DNA of 64,000 bases from VBAU01 sp036005185 (lineage in GTDB: Bacteria; Bacteroidota; Bacteroidia; Chitinophagales; Chitinophagaceae): the NCBI GenBank assembly GCA_036005185.1, contig DASYQS010000057.1:80772-144771 (forward strand), read 5' to 3'. Below, in pieces: positions 38,599-46,560 of the stretch (position 1 is the stretch's first letter; the number at the start of each line of letters is the position of its first letter). Made by a program: the position numbers and the translations under genes. The notes under the pieces are model-generated. The model was given only the letters and a program-made list of their open reading frames with translations. It ran no database searches and was not told where the DNA came from.

Positions 38599-38940
38599 GG
38601 GCTATATTCAACCCCTTCGGGGTTGATACTTTTCTATCTATTCAATTACCCTAATTGCATCAGTGTTATTCATAGTAAAGCCCTCCGGGCTTTTTTACTT
38701 TCGCTAAAACAGCTTGAAGCGCTAAAGTCCGAAGGACTTTAATCAGAATAATGAACGAGTGCAATTCAACGGAAAAACGGAAAAACAAAAAGGAGTTAGT
38801 GATGGTAAAACCTTTCGAGTCCTTTTCATGGTAACTAATATTTCGACGTGCTAAAAGTCCGAAGGACTTTAATCTGAATAACCGTGAGTGTAACTCACAA
38901 CAACAAGAACCTAATGCTACTCCAACCCCGAAGGGGTTGA
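38599..38940. repeat. Left REP/BIME-like module next to dead RAYT
   Basis: Element A (CAACCCCTTCGGGGTTG, 38609-38625), element B (TAAAGCCCTCCGGGCTTT, about 38674-38692), element C twice (AAAGTCCGAAGGACTTTAA, near 38724 and 38852) and element D (CCAACCCCGAAGGGGTTGA, 38922-38940). D is an inverted A, and C an inverted B including flanking bases (GTTATTCAT versus the complement of GAATAA). The same A-B-C-D order occurs at 39446-39660. Confidence 0.75.
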
Positions 38941-38953
38941 ATTTTAAGTTCAC

Positions 38954-39399
38954 TCATAGCAAATACTTCTCATCGAATTCAATTCCGTTTTCAGTTAGCA
39001 GTCGCTTAAGCTCATTATGAAATGTTTCTTTGCTATGATGTTCTTTTTGTTTTTTCACTTAATTGATGATCATATCTTTTTCTCTGATTGAATAAGTGAA
39101 TGTACCGTATCCTTCCTGCCAACCTTCAAACTTTGGAAATTTGCCACTTGCTTTCATCCATATGCTGCTAGCAACTTTTATATCTTTGATATAATCAGAT
39201 AGAGAAAGGGTTGGTGAAGGTCTGAAAAAATGTGAATGTGACCTTCTACGCCGTTAATACGGTAGAGTTTGCAGTTTTTGTTTTTGATGATCCCCGAAAT
39301 ATATTGGTATAACTTCCTGCAATTTGTTTCATCAATCGTTGGCTTTCGACGCTTTGTACCAAAAACGATCTGGTAAAGGATTTGACGGTAGTTACCCAT
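38954..39399 (-). pseudogene. REP-associated tyrosine transposase (Y1/HUH, IS200-like), inactivated
   Basis: Reading the minus strand from ATG 39399 gives MGNYRQILYQIVFGTK and GVEGHIHIFSDLH, the N terminus and HUH (HIH) motif of a Y1_Tnp/RAYT protein. A one-base loss near 39205-39217 shifts the frame; resuming in the next frame gives PTLSLSDYIKDIKVASSIWM, GKFPKFEGWQEGYGTFTYS and MIIN, then a TAA at 39059-39061, then VKKQKEHHSKETFHNELKR to the natural stop at 38954. In this family the residue before VKKQ is the catalytic Tyr, so the stop codon replaces exactly that residue. Flanked on both sides by REP-like modules. Not functional. Confidence 0.88.
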
Positions 39400-39445
39400 A
39401 ATTTTGTTTTGGTTGCTCTCGAAAGTTATAAATTATTTTTTGTTG

Positions 39446-39660
39446 GGCTATATTCAACCCCTTCGGGGTTGAGGTGTACTCATTTCATATAGTTCCACTG
39501 ATTACATCAGTGTTATTCATAGTAAAGCCCGTAGGGCTTTACACTGGTGGTTAAAATTAAAATGTCAAACAAAGTCCGAAGGACTTTAACTCGAATAACC
39601 GCGAGTGCAACTCACGCAAGTAGCCAAAGCGAATACATAACCCTGAAAGGGTTGAATATG
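39446..39660. repeat. Right REP/BIME-like module next to dead RAYT
   Basis: Contains A (CAACCCCTTCGGGGTTG, 39456-39472), B (TAAAGCCCGTAGGGCTTTA, near 39523-39542), C (AAAGTCCGAAGGACTTTAA, near 39571-39590, followed by CCGCGAGTGCAACTCACG) and D (AACCCTGAAAGGGTT, 39639-39653). It starts with the same GGGCTATATT prefix as the left module, so the two are copies of one unit with nested inverted symmetry. Confidence 0.75.
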
Positions 39661-39713
39661 TAAAAGTTTTTCGAACTTGCCGCATAGAATTACAGAACGC
39701 TGAAGTGTGCGAC

Positions 39714-39735
39714 GCCTGCCTACCGGCAGGCAGGC
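39714..39735. repeat. Palindromic repeat (GCCTGCC / GGCAGGC)
   Basis: GCCTGCC-TACC-GGCAGGC with an extra AGGC forms a GC-rich stem 46 bases before the second GH3 gene. It matches the palindrome at 31505-31522, so both belong to one dispersed intergenic family. Confidence 0.7.
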
Positions 39736-39781
39736 AAGAAAAGTTGAATAGTAATTAAAAGCTGGTTACATAATTCAAAAT

Positions 39782-42034
39782 ATGATAAAAAAAATTCTCA
39801 GTCTATTTGTATTGCTAATAGCTACTGCTCAGTTTTTTGTTTGTGCTGCGCAAAACCAGCCCCGAAATAATCGGGTGAAAACAATTGATCAAAAAGTTGA
39901 TTCAGTATTGAAATTGATGACACTGGATGAAAAGATTGGTCAGATGAACCAATACAATGGTGATTGGGACGCAACGGGCCCCATAACAAAAGATGGAGAT
40001 AAACAAAATCAGATAAGGAAAGGAATGCTGGGATCGATGTTAAACGTAACTGGTGTTGATCATACACGGCAATTACAGGAAATAGCAATGGAGTCGAGAT
40101 TAAAAATTCCACTGTTATTTGGCCAAGATATTATTCACGGCTACCGAACCATTTTTCCGATTCCTCTTGCGGAAGCTTCAAGTTGGGATACCGTGGCTAT
40201 TCGGCTTTCAGCAAGGATTGCTGCAACCGAGGCAGCAGCAGCAGGTGTACACTGGACCTTTGCGCCGATGGTAGATATTGCCCGCGATCCGCGATGGGGA
40301 AGAGTAATGGAAGGCGCCGGTGAAGATCCTTATTTAGGATCGTTGATCGCGGCGGCGAGAGTAAAAGGTTTTCAAGGAAAAGGCTTGGGAAATGTGGACG
40401 CGTTGATGGCTTGCGCCAAACATTTTGCAGCTTATGGAGCTGCTATTGGGGGCCGCGATTATAATTCCGTTGACATGAGTGAAAGAACATTATGGGAAAT
40501 TTATCTTCCGCCATTTAAAGCTGCCGCAGAGGCAGGTGCAGCTACTTTTATGAATTCGTTCAATGATCTGAATGGAATACCTGCAAGCGGAAATAAATAT
40601 TTGCAAAGAGATATTTTGAAAGGCAAATGGAATTTCAAGGGTTTTGTGGTGAGCGATTGGGGTTCGATCGGTGAAATGATCAATCATGGTTTTGCGAAAG
40701 ATAGTTATGAAGCGGCATTGGAAGCAGTTGCTGCAGGCAGTGATATGGATATGGAAAGCCGCAGTTACATTAACAATTTATCAAAGCTGGCGAAACAAGG
40801 AAAAGTAAAAATGCAATTAATAGATGATGCGGTGAGAAGAATTTTGCGAAAAAAATTTGAGCTGGGTTTATTTGACGATCCATTCAAATTCTGTAATAAA
40901 GAAAGAGAACAACAGCAATGGAATAATGCTGAAAATCTAAAAGCAGAAAAACTGATTGCAGAAAAGAGCATCGTGTTACTAAAGAACGAAAATCAGTTAC
41001 TGCCTTTTTCAAAAAATATAAAAACGATTGCATTGATTGGGCCCTTTATAAAAGGTGTAAGAGATAATCTTGGCTTCTGGTCCTACTCTTGGCCTGATGA
41101 TTCTGCTCGAATTATTACTCAGTGGCAAGGAATACAAAACAAGATCGGTACAAATGCAAAGCTGTTATATGCAAAAGGATGCGGGATCAATGATAGTTCG
41201 CAAGCAGGGTTTGCAGAAGCTGTTGAGATGGCCCGGCAGGCGGATGTGGTGATCATGAGTGTAGGCGAAGCCAGTGATATGAGTGGTGAAGCCAAAAGCA
41301 GAAGCAATATTCATTTGCCTGGTGTGCAGGAAGAATTGATCAAAGCGGTGCATGCAACCGGCAAGCCGGTTGTTGTGATGATCAATGCAGGAAGACCGCT
41401 GATCTTTAACTGGACAGCGGATAATGTACAGGCTATTTTATATACCTGGTGGTTGGGAACAGAAGCAGGAAATGCAATTGCTGATGTGTTGTTTGGTGAT
41501 TACAATCCTTCAGCAAAACTGCCAATAAGTTTTCCAAGAGCAGAAGGGCAAATTCCTATTTATTACAACTATTACAGCACAGGGCGTCCTGCTACCAGCG
41601 ATAGTGACCGGTTTTATCGGTCAGCCTATATTGATCTGTCTATTTATCCAAAATTTCCGTTTGGATTTGGATTGAGCTATACAAACTTTAATTACAGTGA
41701 TATTCAGTTGAGCAGTTCAGTAATGAAAGCGGGTCAAACTATTAAAGCAACGGTTACGGTAACGAATGCCGGAAACTATGATGGTGAAGAGACTGTGCAG
41801 CTTTATATTCAGGACCTCGTTGGTTCAGTAATAAGACCGGTTAAAGAACTGAAAGATTTTAAAAAAGTATTTTTAAAAAAAGGCGAAAGCAAACAAGTAA
41901 ATTTTACAATTGATATAAATAAACTTAAATTTTACAATGCTGAGTTGAAGTATGCGGCGGAGTCCGGGGATTTTAAAGTTTATATCGGCGGCAATTCAAG
42001 GGATGTGAAGCAAGCAAGCTTTGCGCTGCAATAG
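39782..42034 (+). CDS. bglX: GH3-family beta-glucosidase, periplasmic (second copy)
   Basis: The 750-residue paralog has a signal peptide (SLFVLLIATAQFFVCAAQ), GH3 motifs LMTLDEKIGQMNQYNGDWD, PLLFGQDIIHGYRTIFPIPL, DPRWGRVMEGAGEDPYLGS, ACAKHFAAYGAAIGGRDYN, nucleophile Asp292 in GFVVSDWGSI, then GEASDMSGEAKSRSNIHL and a Fn3-like end. It carries Trp after the nucleophile where the first GH3 has Tyr. It is separated from the first GH3 gene by the dead RAYT and REP modules. It is the last gene of the PUL and probably acts on a different chain length or linkage. Confidence 0.93.
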   Translation: MIKKILSLFVLLIATAQFFVCAAQNQPRNNRVKTIDQKVDSVLKLMTLDEKIGQMNQYNGDWDATGPITKDGDKQNQIRKGMLGSMLNVTGVDHTRQLQEIAMESRLKIPLLFGQDIIHGYRTIFPIPLAEASSWDTVAIRLSARIAATEAAAAGVHWTFAPMVDIARDPRWGRVMEGAGEDPYLGSLIAAARVKGFQGKGLGNVDALMACAKHFAAYGAAIGGRDYNSVDMSERTLWEIYLPPFKAAAEAGAATFMNSFNDLNGIPASGNKYLQRDILKGKWNFKGFVVSDWGSIGEMINHGFAKDSYEAALEAVAAGSDMDMESRSYINNLSKLAKQGKVKMQLIDDAVRRILRKKFELGLFDDPFKFCNKEREQQQWNNAENLKAEKLIAEKSIVLLKNENQLLPFSKNIKTIALIGPFIKGVRDNLGFWSYSWPDDSARIITQWQGIQNKIGTNAKLLYAKGCGINDSSQAGFAEAVEMARQADVVIMSVGEASDMSGEAKSRSNIHLPGVQEELIKAVHATGKPVVVMINAGRPLIFNWTADNVQAILYTWWLGTEAGNAIADVLFGDYNPSAKLPISFPRAEGQIPIYYNYYSTGRPATSDSDRFYRSAYIDLSIYPKFPFGFGLSYTNFNYSDIQLSSSVMKAGQTIKATVTVTNAGNYDGEETVQLYIQDLVGSVIRPVKELKDFKKVFLKKGESKQVNFTIDINKLKFYNAELKYAAESGDFKVYIGGNSRDVKQASFALQ

Positions 42035-42089
42035 CCAATGGACACGGCAATATTTTTGATGCAATATGTGCAGACAATAATAATGAACA

Positions 42090-42770
42090 ATGAAAAAGTT
42101 TATTCGCGAAGTTATTGCTGAAATTGAAATAAAGACCTTGCTGGTTTCATTGTTGTTCATCATTTCTATTTTTATATTTGGATTTCTGGCCCATGAAATA
42201 GTGAGTAGAGATGAAAATTCTTTTGATGATCGTGCTTTTGCTTTTTTCAAATTGCATACTACGGAAAGCTTCATTGATGTAATGAGGGTGCTAACTTTTT
42301 TTGGTTCCACTTATTTTATTATTCCTGCTTACATCATTCTCATTATTTTTTTATGGTTTATTCGCAAACGCAGCGATGCCATCAACGTAGCTATTGTGGC
42401 TGCCAGCAGCACCTTGCTGATGCTGGGATTAAAACAATTTTTTCATCGTCAGCGGCCTGAGCTTCCTTTGCTGAAAGAGCTTACTAATTTTAGTTTTCCC
42501 AGTGGTCACGCCTTGTCTTCTTTTATTTTTTGCAGTGTGCTGATCTATCTGATCGATAAAGGAAAGGTGAATATAAAATGGAAATGGTTCTTTTCTGTTT
42601 TATTGATTTTATTTTCCATCAGCATCGGCATTAGCCGTATTGTTTTACGTTACCATTATGCAACAGATGTTCTTGCCGGCTTTTGCCTGGGTTTTGCCTG
42701 GGTAATTTTTTCATTGTGGCTGGAAAGAAAATTAACACCACGACGTGTAGAGCTGCGATTGGATGCATGA
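42090..42770 (+). CDS. PAP2-family membrane phosphatase
   Basis: The 226-residue protein has about five or six transmembrane helices and the three phosphatase motifs: KQFFHRQRP (motif 1), PSGHALSS (motif 2) and SRIVLRYHYATDVLAG (motif 3, catalytic His). It dephosphorylates lipid phosphates such as undecaprenyl diphosphate or phosphatidate at the inner membrane. It is co-directional with the PUL but not obviously part of it; 55 bases separate it from the second GH3 gene. Confidence 0.9.
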   Translation: MKKFIREVIAEIEIKTLLVSLLFIISIFIFGFLAHEIVSRDENSFDDRAFAFFKLHTTESFIDVMRVLTFFGSTYFIIPAYIILIIFLWFIRKRSDAINVAIVAASSTLLMLGLKQFFHRQRPELPLLKELTNFSFPSGHALSSFIFCSVLIYLIDKGKVNIKWKWFFSVLLILFSISIGISRIVLRYHYATDVLAGFCLGFAWVIFSLWLERKLTPRRVELRLDA

Positions 42771-42791
42771 TTTATTCCGGCAGTTTTACTG

Positions 42792-42799
42792 TAGTTTTG
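42792..42799 (+). promoter_or_regulatory. Probable -7 element of the tRNA-Arg promoter
   Basis: TAGTTTTG matches the Bacteroidota -7 consensus TAnnTTTG and lies about 48 bases before the tRNA. The -33 region is only TTTA-like, so the assignment is moderate. Confidence 0.45.
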
Positions 42800-42820
42800 C
42801 CGCAACCGGTTTCAGAGAAT

Positions 42821-44566
42821 TCAAAAATTTGAAATCGTAAATTTTTGGTCCCGTAGTACAATGGATAGTACGCAAGTCTCCGGAACTTGATATCCCAGTT
42901 CGATTCTGGGCGGGACTACCCAGCGAGAATTTTGGCCAGTTTTTTCAGACTGGCCATTTTTATTTTTCGACAGATCGCTTACCAGATCAGGGATTTCAGC
43001 GAACAAAGAATTTACTCTTAGGGTTCGAACACGATCTTTTTTCTTCGAATACACAATTCCTTCAGGGAAGACAAGTGATTGCAATTTCCTTTTATCATCA
43101 AAATCTCTGGAAAGCCATAATTGACTGAGGTTTTCAGCAATTTCCAATCCTTTCTCGATGATCTTTTCAAGGTTCGAACTGTTTATTGTTTGGACAGACA
43201 GTCTTTGCTCTAATTCTTTCTTTTCGTCTTCATATTTCTTCGAGTATTTCTCAAACAGTTCTTTATTGATTTCCCCATCGACAAATCTTTTTTCCAGCTT
43301 TTCCGTTTTTTCAATTATTTCCGAAAGTTGTTTTTTGATCCATGCCTGTTCCCCGAAACAATCTTCAAGCTTATTTTCAAGAATTATTTTGATCTTTTCT
43401 TTCAGTTTGTTTTGAAATTTCCTATCGTATTCAAACCGTTTTAGCTCGTTTGCGAATAAAGTATTTAAATGTTTCGCATTGACGTTTACTTTCGAATTTT
43501 TCTTGCGGGATTTATAGTAATATATTCCTTTTTGAATGTATCCCGTCATCGGAGAAATTTCCGCATTATCGGAGTTTTCAGAAAAATCGGGAAAGGCGGG
43601 AATATCGGAATTGCAGGAAACCTCCGCAAGTACAAATGCTTTAAGCGGTAAATCCTCTATTTTATGCGTTTTAGCGATTCCTGCCCTCGGTTGCTCAGCG
43701 ATAACGCGGTTAGCGGCGAGAAACAGCGCATCGGAAACGAGTTTCGGATGATGGCCGCGATAGATTTCGCCGGAAATTAAAGAATGGGTTATATAGCCGC
43801 AATAAAAGGGGTTGCTTAAAATACGAATGAAGCTTTTATAGTTGATCTTGCAACCTTTCTTTTTTAGTTTGTTTACTATTTCCAGATTCGTAAGAATTCC
43901 CTCAGCTTTCAACCTAAAGCCTTCCCGCAACAATTCGCCTTGCTCATTGATGATATACTTATGATTCTTCGCCCTTTCTTTTCTATTGAGGTTTGTATAT
44001 CCGAAAGGAGTTGCCGCCACCCAATAGCCTTGCCTGAGATTTTCAATCATTCCGGCAATGACTTTATCTTTTCTTAATTCATTATCGAATTGGCTGAATA
44101 AATAAAGCATATCCCTGTGTAGCCTACCGGACGGAAAAGTTGTGTCTATCTCCTGACTTACAGCAATTATTTTTACCCCGATCTTTTGAAGTTCCTGGCT
44201 TAAAAATGCTGCATTTGCACCGCTGCGAGAAAACCTGTCGTAAGAATAAACAAGAATTGTATCAATGCTCTTATTCTTCCTGACATATTCAAGCATTTTC
44301 TTAAATTCCTTTCTTTCATCCCCTTTGGCAGATTCATACGTACCCCCAAAATAGGATTTGATTGAACAGCCATGCTTATATGCATACTGTTCACAATATC
44401 TCTTTTGGCTATTGAGACTAGTATTGTTTTCGGCCTGCTCCTTGGAACTGACACGGGTATAGATGACACAGTTCTTGGTTGAACGTATCGAATGAATGGT
44501 TGACTTCTTTGCAAAATTTTGCAAAGAAGAATTGATACTGGAACTTGTTCCATTATTTGTTTTCAT
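42821..44566 (-). CDS. Large serine recombinase (integrase) reading into tRNA-Arg
   Basis: I prefer ATG 44566 to the TTG at 44572. The resolvase domain comes first: VIYTRVSSKEQ (nucleophile Ser40), VYSYDRFSRSGANA, DTTFPSGRLHRDMLYLFSQF. Then the recombinase domain (GYWVAATPFGYTNL, FYCGYITHSLISGEIYRGHH) and a C-terminal coiled coil (about 400-510). The zinc-ribbon Cys positions are largely lost: YYYKSRKKNSKVNVNAKHLN has Ser where YYKC...GC is usual. The last ~30 residues (from PPRIELGYQVPETC) are encoded by the antisense of the tRNA, so the natural stop is displaced. This is the probable integrase of the island to its right. Confidence 0.88.
   Translation of the reverse strand: MKTNNGTSSSINSSLQNFAKKSTIHSIRSTKNCVIYTRVSSKEQAENNTSLNSQKRYCEQYAYKHGCSIKSYFGGTYESAKGDERKEFKKMLEYVRKNKSIDTILVYSYDRFSRSGANAAFLSQELQKIGVKIIAVSQEIDTTFPSGRLHRDMLYLFSQFDNELRKDKVIAGMIENLRQGYWVAATPFGYTNLNRKERAKNHKYIINEQGELLREGFRLKAEGILTNLEIVNKLKKKGCKINYKSFIRILSNPFYCGYITHSLISGEIYRGHHPKLVSDALFLAANRVIAEQPRAGIAKTHKIEDLPLKAFVLAEVSCNSDIPAFPDFSENSDNAEISPMTGYIQKGIYYYKSRKKNSKVNVNAKHLNTLFANELKRFEYDRKFQNKLKEKIKIILENKLEDCFGEQAWIKKQLSEIIEKTEKLEKRFVDGEINKELFEKYSKKYEDEKKELEQRLSVQTINSSNLEKIIEKGLEIAENLSQLWLSRDFDDKRKLQSLVFPEGIVYSKKKDRVRTLRVNSLFAEIPDLVSDLSKNKNGQSEKTGQNSRWVVPPRIELGYQVPETCVLSIVLRDQKFTISNF
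42847..42918 (+). tRNA. tRNA-Arg (anticodon CCG)
   Basis: A full 72-base cloverleaf can be drawn: acceptor GGTCCCG/CGGGACT (one G-T pair at the end), D stem GTAC/GTAC, anticodon stem CAAGT/ACTTG with loop CTCCGGA (anticodon CCG, Arg), T stem CCCAG/CTGGG with loop TTCGATT, discriminator A. CCA is not encoded (CCC follows). A terminator hairpin lies 15 bases downstream. It is the presumed integration target for the accessory region to the right. Confidence 0.96.
42934..42968 (+). terminator. Terminator of tRNA-Arg
   Basis: GGCCAGT and ACTGGCC pair around an eight-base loop and are followed by ATTTTTATTTTT. It lies inside the antisense recombinase reading frame. Confidence 0.85.
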
Positions 44567-45039
44567 AAGCAATTCAAATCTTTTAAAAGTTGTTTAACGA
44601 TAATTTCGGCAAAACAAATAACCTGTTGGTCTAACGTTAAGTTAGCCTTTTTGGTTTCCCGTTTCGACTTTGTTCTTTGCGGTTGTTCGTGGGATTTGCT
44701 TTTATCTTCCTTGAGATTGGAAGTTCTCGCACCTTGCAATAACATGACGTGTCATATTGCAGATCAATCCGGTGAAGCACCATAACTGATCCTGGGTGTG
44801 AGATAATTGTGGGGTTTTGAGAAACATATCAAAACTAATTGTAAAGACAAGATAATAAAAAGATGCAAAATCCAATAATCATAAATTCGAAACTTTTTAA
44901 CCTTTTCCAGTTTTTTTTACTATGGTCACTGTATGATGTTTCTTCATGTGGAGTTATCCCAAGCTACGGATATGGCAATAACAAACACCTTAGTATCTGA
45001 AATTCTGCCATGTATCTTTAGTTTTCTAAGAAAACTGAT
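44567..45039. other. Intergenic gap between recombinase and ATPase genes
   Basis: About 470 bases without a convincing gene. It holds the recombinase upstream region and an interrupted palindrome at 44735-44761 (TGCAAT-AAC-ATGAC-GT-GTCAT-ATTGCA). The rest is AT-rich with no further structure that I can see. Confidence 0.6.
44735..44761. promoter_or_regulatory. Interrupted palindrome upstream of the recombinase
   Basis: ATGAC-GT-GTCAT forms the centre, with outer arms TGCAAT and ATTGCA (three extra bases on the left). A candidate operator or recombinase-binding site, about 170 bases before the recombinase start. Confidence 0.4.
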
Positions 45040-46557
45040 TCAATTTATGTGTTTTTCAATTTCAAATGGGATTCTCAAAAGTTGATCTTTGAAAAGTTTA
45101 ACAGTATCTGGGTCTATTTTGTTTATTCGAAAATAAGTTTTCCATTCGGAAACTCCATCATAGGTACAATGTCTTATAAAATTTAAAATAGATTCTCGGT
45201 TTTGTAATTGTTTCCAATGAGGATGAGATAGATTAATAATGATTATTACATTCTTTTTGCTTCTTGTTGATTCAATAAGTACGTAAGGATCGTTTGGTGA
45301 CATGTCTGAAACTAAGTATATATATACTTCAAGTTCATTAATTTTTGTTTTTAACGTTGGGCTAAATCGCCTCTGGATATTATCTTTTATGGCTTGATTA
45401 TTTTTTTGAATTAAGCTGGTAGGCGGTAATTCAAATGTGCTAATCAACTCCTTAATCTGATCTGATTTTAATTCCCTTTCAAAAAGATTTACTGCTGCAT
45501 TTATACGAGTTTTTGAAGGGGCTGCCTGTGAAGCCTTATACTTTCTATAACTCTGAGCTATATGTCTATAGTCTTTGACTTCCTCGAACAGTTTTGATTC
45601 AAATGTCTCTCTCTCATCATCAGAAAAAAGAATTGCATCTTTCGTATGACTAACACCAAACCCATCTAGATTGATTTCACCGACAAGTCTTTGACTAATC
45701 AAATTGTTCGCGCCACCTTCTTGGTCGCCAAAAATTATTTCAGGTTTATAGGCATCTGGAAATCCTTTTATCACTCGATTTGATTGTAGGATTGTAAATC
45801 CAGCATCCTTTCTACCACCTTTTTCAAAAATCGCAACCCATCCTTTTACTGCTTTGCCATTAACTTTAAATGAAATTTTTTTCTCGTAGGGCTCGTCCAA
45901 TGAGTTTTTAAGAAATCTCTTTCTGATCCTTTCAATGTCAAAAGCTAATCGGTCTCCTTGGAAAATTAGTTTTAAATCGAAATTGGAAAAATCTTTTCTG
46001 TACATTGAGCTCAAGTATTCTTTAATCTTGTTTATTGATTTACCTTGAATTTTATGATTTAGTTTACGTATTTCTATATGAGTATAATGTTCTAATCTAT
46101 CTTTTTTTCTCTTTGTATTACGTAGGGTCAGCTTATGCATTATAATTTTGGGAACATCTACTGTTATGTTTTCTTCATATTCATTTCCTAGTTTTTTAGT
46201 AGTTATGGTCCAGTAATCACCAAACCAAGATGCTGCAGTTTTTAATCCAATACCATATTTAGAACGTCCAGAAGCATTTTGTGGGATTTTTCCTACAATA
46301 ACAGCTTTTTGTAATTCGTCACTTGACATGCCAATAGAATTATCTTCTATTCTAATAAAGTCGCCTTTCCTGTCTCGACCAAAAGATATCGCAACTGTCA
46401 AAACTGTTTTCTCCTTTTTATAAGCTTGATCCAATTTCTTTTTGTTATTAATATACCCTTGAGTAGAATTGTCTATAAACTCCGCAAATGCATACCATGC
46501 AGTATATGGTAAGCGTTTATAGGAAGCTATTATTTCTGGACCGAGTTGGAATTTCAT
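45040..46557 (-). CDS. MORC/MutL-like GHKL ATPase of a defence module
   Basis: The 505-residue protein has the GHKL ATP-binding motifs: Glu26/Asp29/Asn30 in AFAEFIDNS (N box), Asp72-Gly76 in IEDNSIGMS (G1, with Ser for the usual Gly), and G97 to K106 in GRSKYGIGLKTAAS (G2). An S5-like middle part follows (GFTILQSNRVIKGFP, then INLDGFGVSHTKDAI) and a charged C-terminal part ending in a IINLSHPHWKQL segment. This is the pattern of prokaryotic MORC-type ATPases known from restriction-modification-like operons. The gene starts three bases after the nuclease-like gene stop, so translation is probably coupled. It should be a DNA-clamping or gating ATPase. Confidence 0.85.
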   Translation of the reverse strand: MKFQLGPEIIASYKRLPYTAWYAFAEFIDNSTQGYINNKKKLDQAYKKEKTVLTVAISFGRDRKGDFIRIEDNSIGMSSDELQKAVIVGKIPQNASGRSKYGIGLKTAASWFGDYWTITTKKLGNEYEENITVDVPKIIMHKLTLRNTKRKKDRLEHYTHIEIRKLNHKIQGKSINKIKEYLSSMYRKDFSNFDLKLIFQGDRLAFDIERIRKRFLKNSLDEPYEKKISFKVNGKAVKGWVAIFEKGGRKDAGFTILQSNRVIKGFPDAYKPEIIFGDQEGGANNLISQRLVGEINLDGFGVSHTKDAILFSDDERETFESKLFEEVKDYRHIAQSYRKYKASQAAPSKTRINAAVNLFERELKSDQIKELISTFELPPTSLIQKNNQAIKDNIQRRFSPTLKTKINELEVYIYLVSDMSPNDPYVLIESTRSKKNVIIIINLSHPHWKQLQNRESILNFIRHCTYDGVSEWKTYFRINKIDPDTVKLFKDQLLRIPFEIEKHIN

Positions 46558-46560
46558 TTT

